From positions 316,253-380,252 of the forward strand of contig NW_012236507.1 of NCBI RefSeq assembly GCF_000787575.1: a DNA stretch of 64,000 nt, written 5' to 3'. Both the position numbers and the translations under genes were made by a program. Source of the DNA: Acytostelium subglobosum LB1 (Eukaryota > Evosea > Eumycetozoa > Acytosteliales > Acytosteliaceae). Within the stretch, counting starts at the first letter, position 1, and the number at the start of each line of letters is the position of its first letter. Under the pieces are notes generated by a model. It saw only the letters and a program-made list of their open reading frames with translations, was not told where the DNA came from and made no database searches. Below, one piece after another: positions 23,288-33,946 of this stretch.

Positions 23288-24245
23288 TTATTCAAGTTGT
23301 TTGATGATAAGGTCATTACTGTTATCTGTGTCATGACCATGTATTGATAGTGAACTCATTGGTAGTGGAATGTGTGATGGATCCTTCTTGATATCTCGTG
23401 CCAAACGTCTCATCTTGATGTTATCAACCCGATCTAATCTCTTCTTCTCTTTGTCCTTCTCATGCTGCACGGTCGATGCCTTGATAATGAATAGCCACAC
23501 CTCGACCGCAACACCAAAGATACCACAGCCTAGACCGATGGCCAGTCCGACCACATAGCTTCCGAACCATTTGCCTCCGGCAAAGATACCACATGCCAAC
23601 AACGTGAAGAATGTCGCCAAGATGTTCAACACAATTGATGCTTGCGACGAGATTGAAGCCAGCTCCATCTCATCCTCCTTCTCCTGCGTGATATTCTTTG
23701 TCATCTTCTTATAATGTTGTTCCTCATACATATTCTGAAGGTAGAGTCTTCGTGCCACCTTCTCTGGGTCGATCTGAGTATGTTTGATTGATTGAGGTTG
23801 ATTAAGTTAGTGAATGCATGATTGATTGAGTGAGTGTCAAGCCAATGAGTACACATACCACCTCCTTTGGCTTTGGTTCAATGTATATAGTAGCACCTCG
23901 CAGTATATCTTGTAAGTAGCATGGTGGTTCATAGGTCTTGTTGTTGTTATCTTCGCTCGTTGTTGTTTGATTTCTAATTGATGCATCTGCGGCCGTTGTT
24001 GTTGTTGTTGTTGTGTTGACCACAGACTCATCCTGCTGTTGTTGCTGATAGAGATACTTTAGATGTGTAGACAATGACTTTACCAATGAATATGGTATTG
24101 ATTTGACAGAGGATGTCGAATACTTGTTTATAAAGTCTTGCATCTCGCGATCCAAGTTGAGTCTATGTACATTGTTGGCCACCCTATCCAACGAGCTCTT
24201 TAATACTGGTGTCAATACAAATTGAATATCCATCCTACTATTCAT
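23288..24245 (-). CDS. Vma12/TMEM199-like V-ATPase assembly factor
   Basis: Exons 24245-23859 and 23773-23288 give 290 aa. The N-terminal part is soluble, with a short poly-Gln and Thr-rich insert. DPEKVARRLYLQNMYEEQHY leads into a cytosolic segment, followed by two transmembrane helices (about residues 185-245) around VLNILATFFTLLACGIF and VVGLAIGLGCGIFGVAVEVW. A short Lys-rich tail follows. Position of the two helices and overall size match the Vma12/TMEM199 family of ER proteins that help assemble the V-ATPase membrane sector. V-ATPase drives contractile vacuole and endolysosome function in amoebae. Function is inferred from family. Start: MNSRMDIQFVL; an alternative internal Met lies four codons on. 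Confidence 0.82.
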
Positions 24246-24993
24246 ATTTGATATGATCAATTGAATGTGTAATATATATGTATGTGTGATTGATTGAACG
24301 AATGAATGAATGAATGAATGAATGAATGAAGTGTCGTTGTCACATGTGATGTTTTGACTTTGTAAAGCCCCAAACGTCAATTTACCAGCCCAGGTGCACC
24401 GGGTGAAAGTTTTGTTTGTCCAACCCCAGGGTCACGTGAGATCTTCTTCAAGATCATGGTCCAACTTGTCATCTGACACATTGAAAGAATTCTACAACTT
24501 GTCCAACCAGGACTGGTACCATTCAACCAACAATTAATTCTCTCTTTTCATTGTTATAAATATATCAAATACCAATCAATCAAGGCCCAATATTAAAATA
24601 AGGTTAAGTGGAGAAAGAATATAAAAAGTTATCAATCATGATGAAGATGATCTTTGAACGAATATGACGTAATGTTATAAAGTTAAGATGGTGATCGTTT
24701 GTTTCAGATAAAGCACTGGCTAAAAAATATCTAAAGTTTGATTGGAAGTTAATCAAAAAATATCTGTGTTTCTCAAGTTACCGAGTGTAGATTATAATAG
24801 GTAGGATTCCGACCGACTCTTGATCACTTCTGTCTTAGCATTCTGATACACTTCTCTATTATCAACAACTACTATTACTACAACTATTACAAATACAACT
24901 ACATCAATGACATTATAAATTTAGGTACTCAATCATTTAATCAATTACTCAATCAATCACTCAATCAACTGCGTAGAAAGTATTTATTATCAC
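24246..24993. other. divergent intergenic region
   Basis: Spacer between the Vma12-like gene (-) and the THH1/TOM-like gene (+). It begins with a (TGAA)n tract at 24301-24330, continues AT-rich, and ends with ATCA-rich leader sequence before 24994. No gene is visible. Confidence 0.5.
24301..24330. repeat. (AATG)n tetranucleotide tract
   Basis: Seven or more perfect AATG units in the 5' flank of the Vma12-like gene. On the transcribed (minus) strand this reads CATT, the same motif that fills introns in this region. Confidence 0.85.
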
Positions 24994-26259
24994 ATGATCT
25001 CTGTATTCCAACTGATAGAGATAGTAGCGATCGTACTCTATTCATTCCTACTCATCGTTTGTCTGATATCATTCTGGAAGTCATTCCAACGCAATGAATT
25101 TGCACTCATCTCTAGGATATTCCACTTGTTCATCTTCTTATTCGTATTGTGTAAGTTGCTAGCTTGATCACAACATGGTCATCATCATACTCTGTCTCCT
25201 AACATGCATGCATCATATGGATACAACAGGCAGGATATTATGGTACACATTGAGGGTAGCTGAGGGTGAGACACCATGGACTTTCATCCTCAACAACTTT
25301 GGATTCCTCTTTGACATGACAGGTCTATCAGTTATTTTGTTCTTCTGGTAAGGACTCCTGGACACTCCACTCCACTCCAACATTGCCAGGACTAACAATC
25401 AATCAAACATCACATCACTCAGGATTGAACAATACTATCAAACTTATGTGGCATCGACAGAGTTCTTCCCAACAATGAAGATGACATTCGTAGCAATCAA
25501 TCTGGCGATGTATGGTATCGAGATCATATTAGTTTCACTATTCTTCACAGTCAATCACTCTAGGAAAGAGGGAAGTACAGTATATTTATTGAACACATTA
25601 TACCAAGGTATGTATTACCGCATTCACATTGTCTGATCACGTGACAGAACGTTTCCCATACAAATCCAGTCACGTGATCAGACTTACCCATACAAATCTG
25701 ATCAGCTGACACTAACCATTGATCCAAATGCTCCTAACGATCATAGTGTTACTATCATTCCTACTTGGATCACTATTCGTCATTACAGTCGTTAGAATTT
25801 ACGTCAAATACACATCAGTCGACAAGGATGTGTGTCGCCAACAACTATATCAACTTCGCAAAGTATGTTTCATCGATTGACCTTGTCCTGGCAAGGCACG
25901 CCATGACATCATCAATCAATCCATACTAATTCAGCTCTAATCATCCACAGATGTTCTTGTTATCACTATCATTCTGCTTCTGTTTCCTGATACGAACAGT
26001 GATATTCTTGTACAATCCAATCACTCACAAGTTTATGAACGAGGAAGTGTTCCTCACGATTGGCTACTTCATACCAGACATCATTCCAACATTGCTTCAA
26101 ATGTATATATGGCACAGCAGGATGAAGAGTGAAGAAGATGGCAAGCAGTACATCAACACATTGTACGAGAATGAGTTGGACGACTCTGATGTGATGCCCA
26201 AAGCTGCCTTCCTGCCAAACGAGTCATCTCCACTGGTCATCCAGTATGAGTACTACTAG
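24994..26259 (+). CDS. seven-helix THH1/TOM1/TOM3-domain membrane protein
   Basis: Exons 24994-25150, 25230-25347, 25423-25607, 25747-25862 and 25951-26259 give 294 aa with consistent phases. Seven hydrophobic helices can be counted: VAIVLYSFLLIVCLISFW, ISRIFHLFIFLFVLC, LSVILFFWIEQYYQTYV, INLAMYGIEIILVSLFF, LLSFLLGSLFVITVV, LSFCFCFLIRTVIFLY and YFIPDIIPTLLQMYIW. The tail is acidic. The helix 2-3 region CRILWYTLRVAEG resembles the THH1/TOM1/TOM3 family, integral membrane proteins of plants and amoebae related in topology to GPCRs. Their normal cell role is unclear, so no substrate or ligand is proposed. The family assignment rests on helix pattern and a few motifs. Confidence 0.72.
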
Positions 26260-26968
26260 TAATATTATATATTAATAACAACTATTATCGCAATCACTCT
26301 GGCCCTGGCGGATGATGTCAGAGCTAGTAGACCAAACATATATATGTCCCAAAAAGAGATATCATTATTATTATTACTGTATACATCGTATTGATTATGT
26401 TTATTTAAATCCATTATCATCATCTTCCTTCTTCTTATCCTATTATTATATATATATGTTATATCTAATCAGTGGAAGTGATTGGATTAGTTAGAAAGGT
26501 ACATTACATTGACAAAGTTGGGAGTGATCGGAAGGTGAGTGGAAGATGTGATGATGTGATGGTGATGTGATGTCCGATTGAAAGATGGATGATGCTGAAA
26601 TGAGTGAAACCGAAGTCTCTCCAACATCATCATATTACTCTTTCATTCATTCTGATGTAGCACCCATCCAACGATCCCTGGTCACTTTATCAAACCAAGG
26701 AACTTTAAGGAGTGCAATTGAGAGGATAGAAGATGGAGAATGAATGTGATTGATTGATGTGATGAAGTACATACCTGTAATGTTAGTAATAATAATAAGT
26801 TGTTGGGTTCTTTGTTACAATGACATAGAGTGTGAATGATCGCCTTTGGAATGAATGCGCGAGACCAAGCCTTGCCAATTTCCAGCCAGCCTTTGGACAT
26901 TCGCGCGAATGAAAAAAAGAAGTAAATAACTGAAATGAATGAGTAACGTTTTCGCGAACAGCCATTGT
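26260..26968. other. convergent intergenic region
   Basis: Spacer between the 3' ends of the THH1/TOM-like gene and TFIIB. A 60-codon minus frame (26783-26965) directly follows the TFIIB stop, but its composition is irregular and it has no domain. A stretch with repeated GTGATG (26536-26575) recalls snoRNA C boxes, but no matching D-box/guide arrangement is convincing. Confidence 0.45.
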
Positions 26969-27985
26969 CTAGAGAGCTGGAAGATTGGCGAGGTTGGAGA
27001 GGAAGGTGGAGCCAGGTGGGAGCAGTGAGTCGCGTTTGGGATAGAGATCCTTGTAGGCATTTCTAATGGTGACTTCAGAGACACCGGTGATGTCAGAGAT
27101 GGTCTTTTGAGTGCGCTTGTCATTCTCTGAGAGTTGGCTGACCATGTAGATGCTGGCGGCAGCGACAGAGATTGGGTTCTTTCCAGCGACGATGCCCAAC
27201 TCAGTGGCAGTGCGAGACACGTGTTCAGCGGCCTGCTTAATCTCCTTGGGCAACTGCAAGTTGACACAGAAACGAGTCATAAAGTCCTCTGTTGAGATGG
27301 CTTGCAGGTTGACCTTGGTTGACAGCGACTCCTTCATGAGCTTGTAGCAACGATTGAGATCCTTCTTGGAGACATTGTTGGACAGTGCGCATATCTCCTT
27401 GAATGTTCTCGTGATGCCCTTGAGACGACAGGCAATGTAGAGACTGGCCGCCAGGAATCCGTCGGCAGAACGTCCCTTTAGAGACTTCTTGTCTTCCATC
27501 TGTTTGTACAGCTCGTTGGCCGTGTCCATCACCATCTGTGGCAGACCCATGTGGTCACCCATTCTCGAGATCTCCTTGAAGCCGTTCAGTAGTGTCCTGT
27601 CGCCCGATGCCAACGCACCCCTGTTCTGCATACGCGACAGTGCACCAGAGTCCTTTGAGTTGCCCTTGCCAATGACAGTGGACAGGCCTGAGTCGCTTAG
27701 CAGTGGGTTGGTGGGACCTCCCACACGGTTGGGGTCAGAGCCAGTCGACTCTGAGTTGGAGAATGTACGCCACTCGCTGTGCTCATCGACAATACGATCG
27801 CCAATAACCACACCACATTCTCTACAGATTAGATCGCCTCTTGCATAGTCCTCTACAATATCAGGGTCAGGGTTCTTGCACACGGGGCAAGTAACATTAT
27901 TAAATAACTCCTTTGTTGTTGGTGTTGGGCCCTTTGGTGCTGGTAAACTAAATGACTGTGACTTATTCTTATCGCTTTGAGACAT
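26969..27985 (-). CDS. gtf2b: transcription initiation factor TFIIB
   Basis: One intronless exon of 338 aa. An N-terminal zinc ribbon (CPVCKNPDPD...DLICRECGVV, about residues 34-60) is followed by the B-finger/reader region with EWRTFSN. Two cyclin-like repeats follow: about 130-215, including GRSADGFLAASLYIACRL, and about 225-310, including KNPISVAAASIYMVSQL. TFIIB bridges TBP at the promoter and RNA polymerase II, and sets the start site in the nucleus. Length and order match family norms. The first ATG (MSQSDKNKSQSFSLPAPK) is used; it sits after a TATGTATGAATG leader. No oddities. Confidence 0.97.
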   Translation of the reverse strand: MSQSDKNKSQSFSLPAPKGPTPTTKELFNNVTCPVCKNPDPDIVEDYARGDLICRECGVVIGDRIVDEHSEWRTFSNSESTGSDPNRVGGPTNPLLSDSGLSTVIGKGNSKDSGALSRMQNRGALASGDRTLLNGFKEISRMGDHMGLPQMVMDTANELYKQMEDKKSLKGRSADGFLAASLYIACRLKGITRTFKEICALSNNVSKKDLNRCYKLMKESLSTKVNLQAISTEDFMTRFCVNLQLPKEIKQAAEHVSRTATELGIVAGKNPISVAAASIYMVSQLSENDKRTQKTISDITGVSEVTIRNAYKDLYPKRDSLLPPGSTFLSNLANLPAL

Positions 27986-28238
27986 TATATATGTATGTGT
28001 ATGTATGAATGAATGAATGAGTTGAGAGTTTGAGTAAGTGATAGAGTGAGTGAATGAGAGTGAGTGAAGGAAGTGTGATTGATATGAGAGACAAGTGATT
28101 GATGTAATATTATGATGTGATGTTCAAGTTATATACATATATTTGTATTCAATGTATACATATATTAGTGTGAATAATTGAAGTGTTGTTGTGTGTGCAC
28201 TTTCGAAATTTTATTTGTATGAATGAAATAATCAATAT
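27986..28238. other. 5' flank of TFIIB
   Basis: AT-rich leader and promoter region with TGAATGAATGA and TGAGTGAGTGA tracts. No reading frame. Confidence 0.5.
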
Positions 28239-28785
28239 TTATGGTTCTTCGAAGTTGATTAAGTTCGAACTTACAGTATTTAATTTAACAAAGTAAATAC
28301 ATCCAGGATATTGTTCTATACTATGTGACCATTTTACTATTATTGTGGATTCATCAATCCACATACAATGTAAAATAGTTACATTATAATTCATAATAAA
28401 TGATACTGTCGATAAATGTGGGATTGTAATCATAAGGTCCTTAACCATATTGATATAATTTTCCTTCTCTTGTTTAGATATCTTCAAACCTATACTTGAA
28501 TAAAATTCAATATTGTTGACAATGATTTTGGACAATGATGAAAGTTCGAAGGTCGAATCAACTGAAGGAATTGAATTAATGCAAAGTTGTTTCAATTGTA
28601 TTAAACCACTTACAGATGGAAGACTGAAAGAATCAATATATTGGAATCTTTAGAATCATCAATTGTGAAGGTAATCTAAAGTCCATTGTTAGTTGAGATC
28701 GAATTTCCAACTTTGTGAGAGAGTCTGGAAGATCACCGTCACTTATATTTTGATCGAATCTGGGAGATAATAATTGTGTTGTCAA
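28239..28785 (-). pseudogene. FNIP-repeat gene remnant, frameshifted
   Basis: Read on the minus strand, 28785-28633 encodes QLLSPRFDQNISDGDLPDSL followed by TKLEI, a good match to the FNIP repeat consensus (FNQ..x..LPxSLTxLxFG) of the large dictyostelid FNIP/LRR families. The frame then stops. A different frame continues with DSFSLPSVSGLIQLKQLCIN and an open 118-codon run to 28239, whose sequence resembles the C-terminal tail after FNIP repeats. No ATG-led complete protein can be made, and the usual N-terminal F-box or leading repeats are absent. This suggests a truncated, frameshifted copy. Confidence 0.65.
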
Positions 28786-28945
28786 CTATTGACATCAGAT
28801 ATAATTTAATAATCTAAATATTATTTAAATGTATTATCCCTTCTAGATCTACCAACCTGAGATGTCATAAGTGAACTGATGATTATTTGCCATGTTGGAG
28901 TTCATCATCCAAATGATAATCGAACGTGTCCAGGAGGACAATAGA

Positions 28946-30421
28946 TCATTCATTCTGAATGAGACATGATGAAGTCTGACTCTCAAAATAATGTCTTCTC
29001 CACTTATTATCTTTGATTGAATATTCCATATGATATCTCTTTTGATCAATTGCAGTTATTGTTCCTTTGTAAGAGTTGAAGACCAATGTTTTGGACACGT
29101 CATTCTCATATAGACACTTGTCAAGACATACCAGTTGTTTGGTCGACAGTGTAAATCGGAATACTAAATACGTATTGGTTCCGCGGTAAAGAATGTAGAT
29201 GTTGTCTTTGCCATCGAAGCAAGTACTGCCTTCTGGAAATCTATCTACATTGCTGATGATTCTCGCGACTTTAGTCAACAGGTTGAATGCCATGGGCTTG
29301 AGTTGTGGTTCACCCGGACCAGCGTCGGCGTTAAACACATAGAGAGTGTTGTTGTGATAGTACACCGTTGATTGGAAAAATCTAAATGGAAGCCGTCCAA
29401 CATTCTTGCATTCATGGGTGTCAATGTTGAAGCTGTCCACTCTTGTCAGAAAATTATCGTTGGACAGTCCACCAACGAGGTAGATAAGCTTGTCACCATC
29501 ATAGCATAATCCTATATCGTCACCGCCTGGGATACCAACAAGCTGTTCTTCTTCCAGCAGTTGGCCATCTGCAATTGTGTATCGCATGAATGTGTCCTCA
29601 TCATCTCCACCAAAGTAATAGACATTTCCACGCGCATAGATGGTTGATGCTGAGGTTCGAATGAGATCACCAAAGTTACGCTTGATCTTTGTATGTCTAT
29701 TTGTCTCCAATGAGAGAAATGACATCTCCTCGTTATCAGAATCGTCATCATTGTCAATACGCGAGAATATGTGATTATGAAATGATTCAGTATGTGGAAC
29801 TTGTTCAATGAGATCAATGCATGCTTGTATCTTGTCCTTGGTGCTCCTGACATTATTCTTGATGGTCTCCAGTTGGTGATTTGATGGAGATTCGTCTAAC
29901 AGATCATACTGATTGAGTTCCATGTGTTTAGCGTGACTTTTGACCAACAACATCAATTCATTGTCATTAAGTTGGTTGTTGTTGTCATCATCATCTTCTT
30001 GAATGAACTCATCAACCGATGAACAAGTTGTGATTGACTGAATCACCTTGGATATGTTCGTGTCACTGTTGTCCTTTGGTGGTGGTCGTGACCTGTTGAT
30101 TATAGAGTTGATGTCACTGATCTCATTGATTATGTTGTTGATTGTTGATCGTGTTTGCTCCATCTGTAGAGTGATCGGTCCTTTGACCTTGTGCTCCTGG
30201 GCCATCAACAACTGTATTAGTTGTTCAAACTGTTTGCTGATCTTGTTGCTCTGCTTCTCCAACAATTCATAGTAGTTGGCACGGTCTTTGAGTATGTCCC
30301 ATAGATGCTCCAACCTTGAGTTGCAATCGTGTTCCATTGATGATTCATTAAAATCATTGATATTGCTGATGATATCAAACTGGTGTCCACTATGATTAAC
30401 AACATGTTTGGCGCCAAACAT
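28946..30421 (-). CDS. B-box/kelch paralogue with destroyed B-box
   Basis: An open frame of 491 codons from ATG 30421. It encodes a coiled-coil region (residues about 25-110) and a C-terminal kelch-like propeller with blades such as VYYFGGDDEDTFMRYTIAD and LIYLVGGLSNDNFLTRVDSF. It is close to the neighbour at 30614-32251 throughout. The B-box that should precede it is still visible between 30509 and 30400 (ITCSIHQKKEKFICLS, then CSLCLA, then HSGHQF), but in three different frames: about 13 bases are missing after ICLS and about 11 extra bases follow CSLCLA. Either translation restarts at 30421, giving a protein without the zinc domain, or this is a young pseudogene. The kelch part has no stops, so selection may persist. 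Confidence 0.6.
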   Translation of the reverse strand: MFGAKHVVNHSGHQFDIISNINDFNESSMEHDCNSRLEHLWDILKDRANYYELLEKQSNKISKQFEQLIQLLMAQEHKVKGPITLQMEQTRSTINNIINEISDINSIINRSRPPPKDNSDTNISKVIQSITTCSSVDEFIQEDDDDNNNQLNDNELMLLVKSHAKHMELNQYDLLDESPSNHQLETIKNNVRSTKDKIQACIDLIEQVPHTESFHNHIFSRIDNDDDSDNEEMSFLSLETNRHTKIKRNFGDLIRTSASTIYARGNVYYFGGDDEDTFMRYTIADGQLLEEEQLVGIPGGDDIGLCYDGDKLIYLVGGLSNDNFLTRVDSFNIDTHECKNVGRLPFRFFQSTVYYHNNTLYVFNADAGPGEPQLKPMAFNLLTKVARIISNVDRFPEGSTCFDGKDNIYILYRGTNTYLVFRFTLSTKQLVCLDKCLYENDVSKTLVFNSYKGTITAIDQKRYHMEYSIKDNKWRRHYFESQTSSCLIQNE

Positions 30422-30613
30422 AATGAGCACGACTTAAACATATGAACTTCTCCTTCTTTTGATGTATCGAACATGTTATCTGTTGTTGTTGCTGATTAGA
30501 ATTCATCATGTTCTTATTCTTGTTATCACTTCACTTCTCAAACACAAACAAAGTGAAATGAATGAATGAATGTATTGAATGGGGGTGATCAAAGTTAAAC
30601 TTGTTGTTAATAA

Positions 30614-32251
30614 TTAATTTAATTTGGAATTAATTAAACACCAACCTTTACGTATCATTGATGTTGGATGAGCTATCCACTTATTATCTTGGATCGTGTA
30701 TCGTTTTTCCAAACTCTTTGTATCAGTTGCGGTGATATATCCTTCCGGACCATTGAACACCAGAAACTTGGTTCTGATGTCATCGATTGGAAACTTGGCA
30801 AGTACAGTATATTCCTTGGTGGACAGAGTAAGTCGGATGAACGTACTCCCATAGCGGCCATATAGTATGTAGATGTTGTCAACACCGTCGAAGCAACACG
30901 TGGTGTTGAACAAAATTTCGGTGTCATCCTCAAGGAGGAACTCGGTGGCCCCTGTCAACACGTTGAACGACATGGGCCGGCATGCCATATCATCACGAGA
31001 GTATCCACCAATGATATATATAGTGTTGTTGTGATAGATCAGCGATGATTCGAAAGATGGAGTGGGAAGTTGTCCAACATTCTTGCATTCATGAGTGTCA
31101 ATGTTGAAGCTGTCCACTCGATTCAAAAACTTTTTGTTATCTACTGTTCCACCAACGAGGTATATAAGCTTGTTGCCATCGTAACATGCAGTGAGATCGT
31201 CAGCACCTTGGAAACCAACCATCTCTTCTTCATCAATGATTTGGCCATCTGCCAGTGTGTACCTCGTGAATGTGTTCTCATCATGGCCACCAAAAATATA
31301 GATATTGCCAAGTGCGTAGACGATTGAGTTTTCAGCTCCAGTGGAGATATATCTTTGGATGTTATGATTGAACTCTGTCCGTTCGCCTGTTTCCAACGAG
31401 TACAATGACATCACATCGCCCACTATTGAGAGAATGTGATTGTCAAATGTTTGAGTCCTTACTCCAATATTGTCAATGCATGATTGTATCTTGCTCCCAA
31501 TGATTCTGGCCTCAGTCTTGATGAGATCTTTCTGGCGATCCGATAAAGACTCATCATACTTGGTGAGTTGCATATGTTGAGCGTGATTCTTGATCATCAA
31601 CAACAACTCATTATCAGTGAGTTTGTGATTATCATCTTCTTCATCTTCTTCTTCTTCGTTCAAAGCAGGTGCCAGTGATTTGTCGATAAAATCTTCAACA
31701 GATGGGCGCTCCAAGATTGATTCAATCACTATGGAAATATCCACAACATCGTCAATCTTGTCCTTCTGTTTTGGTGGTGACCTGTTGATGAGTGAGTTGA
31801 TGTCACTCATCTCATTGATGATGTCGTTGATCTTTGATCTTGTTTGTTCCATCTGTAGAGTGATCGGTCCTTTGATCTTATGCTCTTGTGCCATCAACAT
31901 TTTGAATAGTTGTTCAAATTGTTTGCTGATCTTGCCACTCTTCTTCTCCAGCCATTGATAGGTAGTGGCACAATCGTTGAGTGTATCCCAGAGATGATCC
32001 AACCTTGCCTTGCACCATAATGCATCATTATCTTTTGTTTCAATACACTGTTTGATATTGTCGATCGAGTCAAACTGATGTCCACTATGACTCATCGCCA
32101 AGCAGAATGAGCACACCATTGTATTGCAACTTAAACAAATGAACTTCTCCCTCTTATCGTGTATCATGCATATTAACTGTTGATTAACAACATTGTTGTT
32201 GTTGTTGATGATGTCGTTGTTGTTGTTGTCGTTGATGTCTTTGTTATCCAT
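30614..32251 (-). CDS. B-box zinc-finger/kelch-like repeat protein
   Basis: One exon, 545 aa. After an Asn/Asp-rich start, an intact B-box lies at about residues 26-60 (CMIH, CLSCNTMVCSFC, HSGHQF zinc ligands). A long coiled coil follows (about 60-160, with KSGKISKQFEQLFKMLMAQE), then an acidic linker. A C-terminal kelch-like propeller has YALGNIYIFGGHDE, LIYLVGGTVDNKKFLNRVDSF and TIYIIGGYSRDDM. The B-box/coiled-coil part recalls TRIM proteins but there is no RING, so a ligase role should not be assumed; it could act as a scaffold. It is one of three paralogues in the 28.9-35.6 kb cluster, and its closest relative is the downstream copy. Confidence 0.85.
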   Translation of the reverse strand: MDNKDINDNNNNDIINNNNNVVNQQLICMIHDKREKFICLSCNTMVCSFCLAMSHSGHQFDSIDNIKQCIETKDNDALWCKARLDHLWDTLNDCATTYQWLEKKSGKISKQFEQLFKMLMAQEHKIKGPITLQMEQTRSKINDIINEMSDINSLINRSPPKQKDKIDDVVDISIVIESILERPSVEDFIDKSLAPALNEEEEDEEDDNHKLTDNELLLMIKNHAQHMQLTKYDESLSDRQKDLIKTEARIIGSKIQSCIDNIGVRTQTFDNHILSIVGDVMSLYSLETGERTEFNHNIQRYISTGAENSIVYALGNIYIFGGHDENTFTRYTLADGQIIDEEEMVGFQGADDLTACYDGNKLIYLVGGTVDNKKFLNRVDSFNIDTHECKNVGQLPTPSFESSLIYHNNTIYIIGGYSRDDMACRPMSFNVLTGATEFLLEDDTEILFNTTCCFDGVDNIYILYGRYGSTFIRLTLSTKEYTVLAKFPIDDIRTKFLVFNGPEGYITATDTKSLEKRYTIQDNKWIAHPTSMIRKGWCLINSKLN

Positions 32252-32567
32252 TATCTTTTGTTCGTTCTTCTGAAAGAAATCTTGATGATGATTGTTATTG
32301 TAAAGTTGATTACTAATTGATTCTACTTCTTATTATTATATCATGTATTGTATACACTCAACTGACCCTTGTTGTTATAAGTAATAATAACTAACAGATA
32401 AACAAGTGACACAACAATCTCAAAATGACCTTGATCCAGCAAACAAGTGGAACATTGTATCTCTCACGCACCCATCCATTCATTCACTCGTGGCTCTCTC
32501 TTATCTCATCGTCACATAATAATATCCATTGTTATGTTGGTATTGATTGAATGAATGTAATAATAGT
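32252..32567. other. intergenic region
   Basis: AT-rich spacer between the promoter of the B-box/kelch gene (-) and the 3' end of the dehydrogenase gene (-). It holds TATTATTATA and ATAATAATAAC tracts. No gene is seen. Confidence 0.5.
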
Positions 32568-33671
32568 TTACTTGTCATAGGTGTAGAATCCACGACCTGA
32601 CTTCTTGCCAAGACGACCAGCCTCAACATACTTGACCAACAATGGGCATGGTCTGTACTTGCTGTCTCCAAGCTGTGAGTGCAAGACACTAAATGTGTTG
32701 GAAGTAATATTATTTAGTATAGTGAATATAGAACTCTTACATCATCCTCATCTTCATCATCATCAACATAATCTATACTTACTTCATGATTGAAAGACAT
32801 GTGTCCAAACCGATAAAGTCACCAAGGGTAAGTGGTCCCATGGGCATGTTGCAGCCAAGCTTCATGGTGGTGTCAATGTCTTGAACGGTACCAATGCCCT
32901 CGTAGAAAGCTTGGACAGCCTCGTTGATGTATGGCATCAAAAGACGGTTGGCAATGAAGCCTGGAATGTCCTTGGCGTTGGTGGTGACCTTGCCCATATC
33001 CTTGGCCAGATCGAGAGTAATCTTGTGAGTGTCGTCCGAGGTCTGCAGACCCGAGATGATCTCGACCAGCTGCATGACGGGCACTGGGTTCATGAAGTGC
33101 ATGCCGATCACCTTGTCGGGGTTGGGGGTGGCGGCGGCGATCTTGGTGATGGAGATGGACGAGGTGTTGGATGCGAGGATGGCGTCTGGACGGCAGATCT
33201 TGGCCAGGTCCTTGAAGAGGTTGCACTTGACCTCGGTGTTCTCGACGATGGCCTCAATGACAAAGTCGGCCTGAGCCAAGTTCTTGATGTCGTTGGTGAA
33301 GGAGATACGCTGGAGTGTGGCCAGCTTGTCGGCCTCGGCGATCTTTCCCTTCTCAACACCTTTGGTCAGCAGAGAGTTGATGAGCTTCTGTGATTTCTCC
33401 AACATTGCCTGTGATTGATCGACGATTATAACATTCCTCTTGGCAGTCTGTGAGAGTACTTGGGCAATACCAGATCCCATCTGACCTGCTCCAATAACAC
33501 CAACATTCTTTATCTAAACATAATATGAATGATGATGTTCAATAGTCAGTCTACTGATCACTGATCACTGATCACTCTATTGGGTCATGCGGTAGTACAC
33601 ACGTTGGCAGCAGTTGAGTAGAATCTCAATGATGACCTGGTCAAATGATTGAATGAGGCAGCAGAGAACAT
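32568..33671 (-). CDS. hadh: mitochondrial 3-hydroxyacyl-CoA dehydrogenase
   Basis: Exons 33671-33603, 33513-32783 and 32688-32568 give 306 aa. Exon 1 encodes only the mitochondrial presequence ([20 protein letters not shown]) and ends exactly before the NAD-binding fold, which opens with [18 protein letters not shown]. The [11 protein letters not shown] and [13 protein letters not shown] segments, then [17 protein letters not shown], carry the catalytic His-Glu pair region. The C-terminal domain reads [16 protein letters not shown] and [15 protein letters not shown], and ends [11 protein letters not shown]. It oxidises L-3-hydroxyacyl-CoA with NAD+ in beta-oxidation of short/medium chains. 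Length matches single-domain HADH. The gene is flanked on both sides by B-box/kelch paralogues that share no function with it. Confidence 0.95.
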
Positions 33672-33851
33672 GTTATTATAACTATATTTATGTATCTGTG
33701 TCAGATCAGACGATGAAGTGAGATCCTGCTTCTCTCACACTCATTTTGATCATTCGGGTTTGGGACCACTTGGGGCCTTCAATTTCAAATCAATGTGTGC
33801 CATTTTGATCAAATTTTACTTTATTGTTTGAAGATACAGATAATAATAATT
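33672..33851. promoter_or_regulatory. short divergent promoter shared by hadh and a B-box/kelch gene
   Basis: Only about 180 bases separate the two divergent start codons, so both promoters and 5' leaders must lie here. TATATTTATG near 33681-33692 and the AT-rich stretch at 33817-33851 are the obvious core-promoter candidates. This is inferred from layout only. Confidence 0.4.
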
Positions 33852-33860
33852 ATGGATACA

Positions 33861-33946
<86 letters not shown>

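Noticed and set aside
26530-26610. Possible C/D box snoRNA (GTGATGATG ... CTGA)
   Set aside because: C-like and D-like boxes occur, but there is no terminal stem, no C'/D' pair and no identifiable guide. The sequence is mainly GTGATG repeats.
30400-30509. Intron that would rescue the broken B-box
   Set aside because: The only GT..AG pair that fits (GTCGTG..CATAG) joins the wrong phase and removes part of the HSGH zinc ligands.
33480-33513. Start of the dehydrogenase at MGSGIAQ (33480)
   Set aside because: This would cut the NAD-binding GxGxxG motif. The upstream exons supply [11 protein letters not shown] and a mitochondrial presequence in phase.
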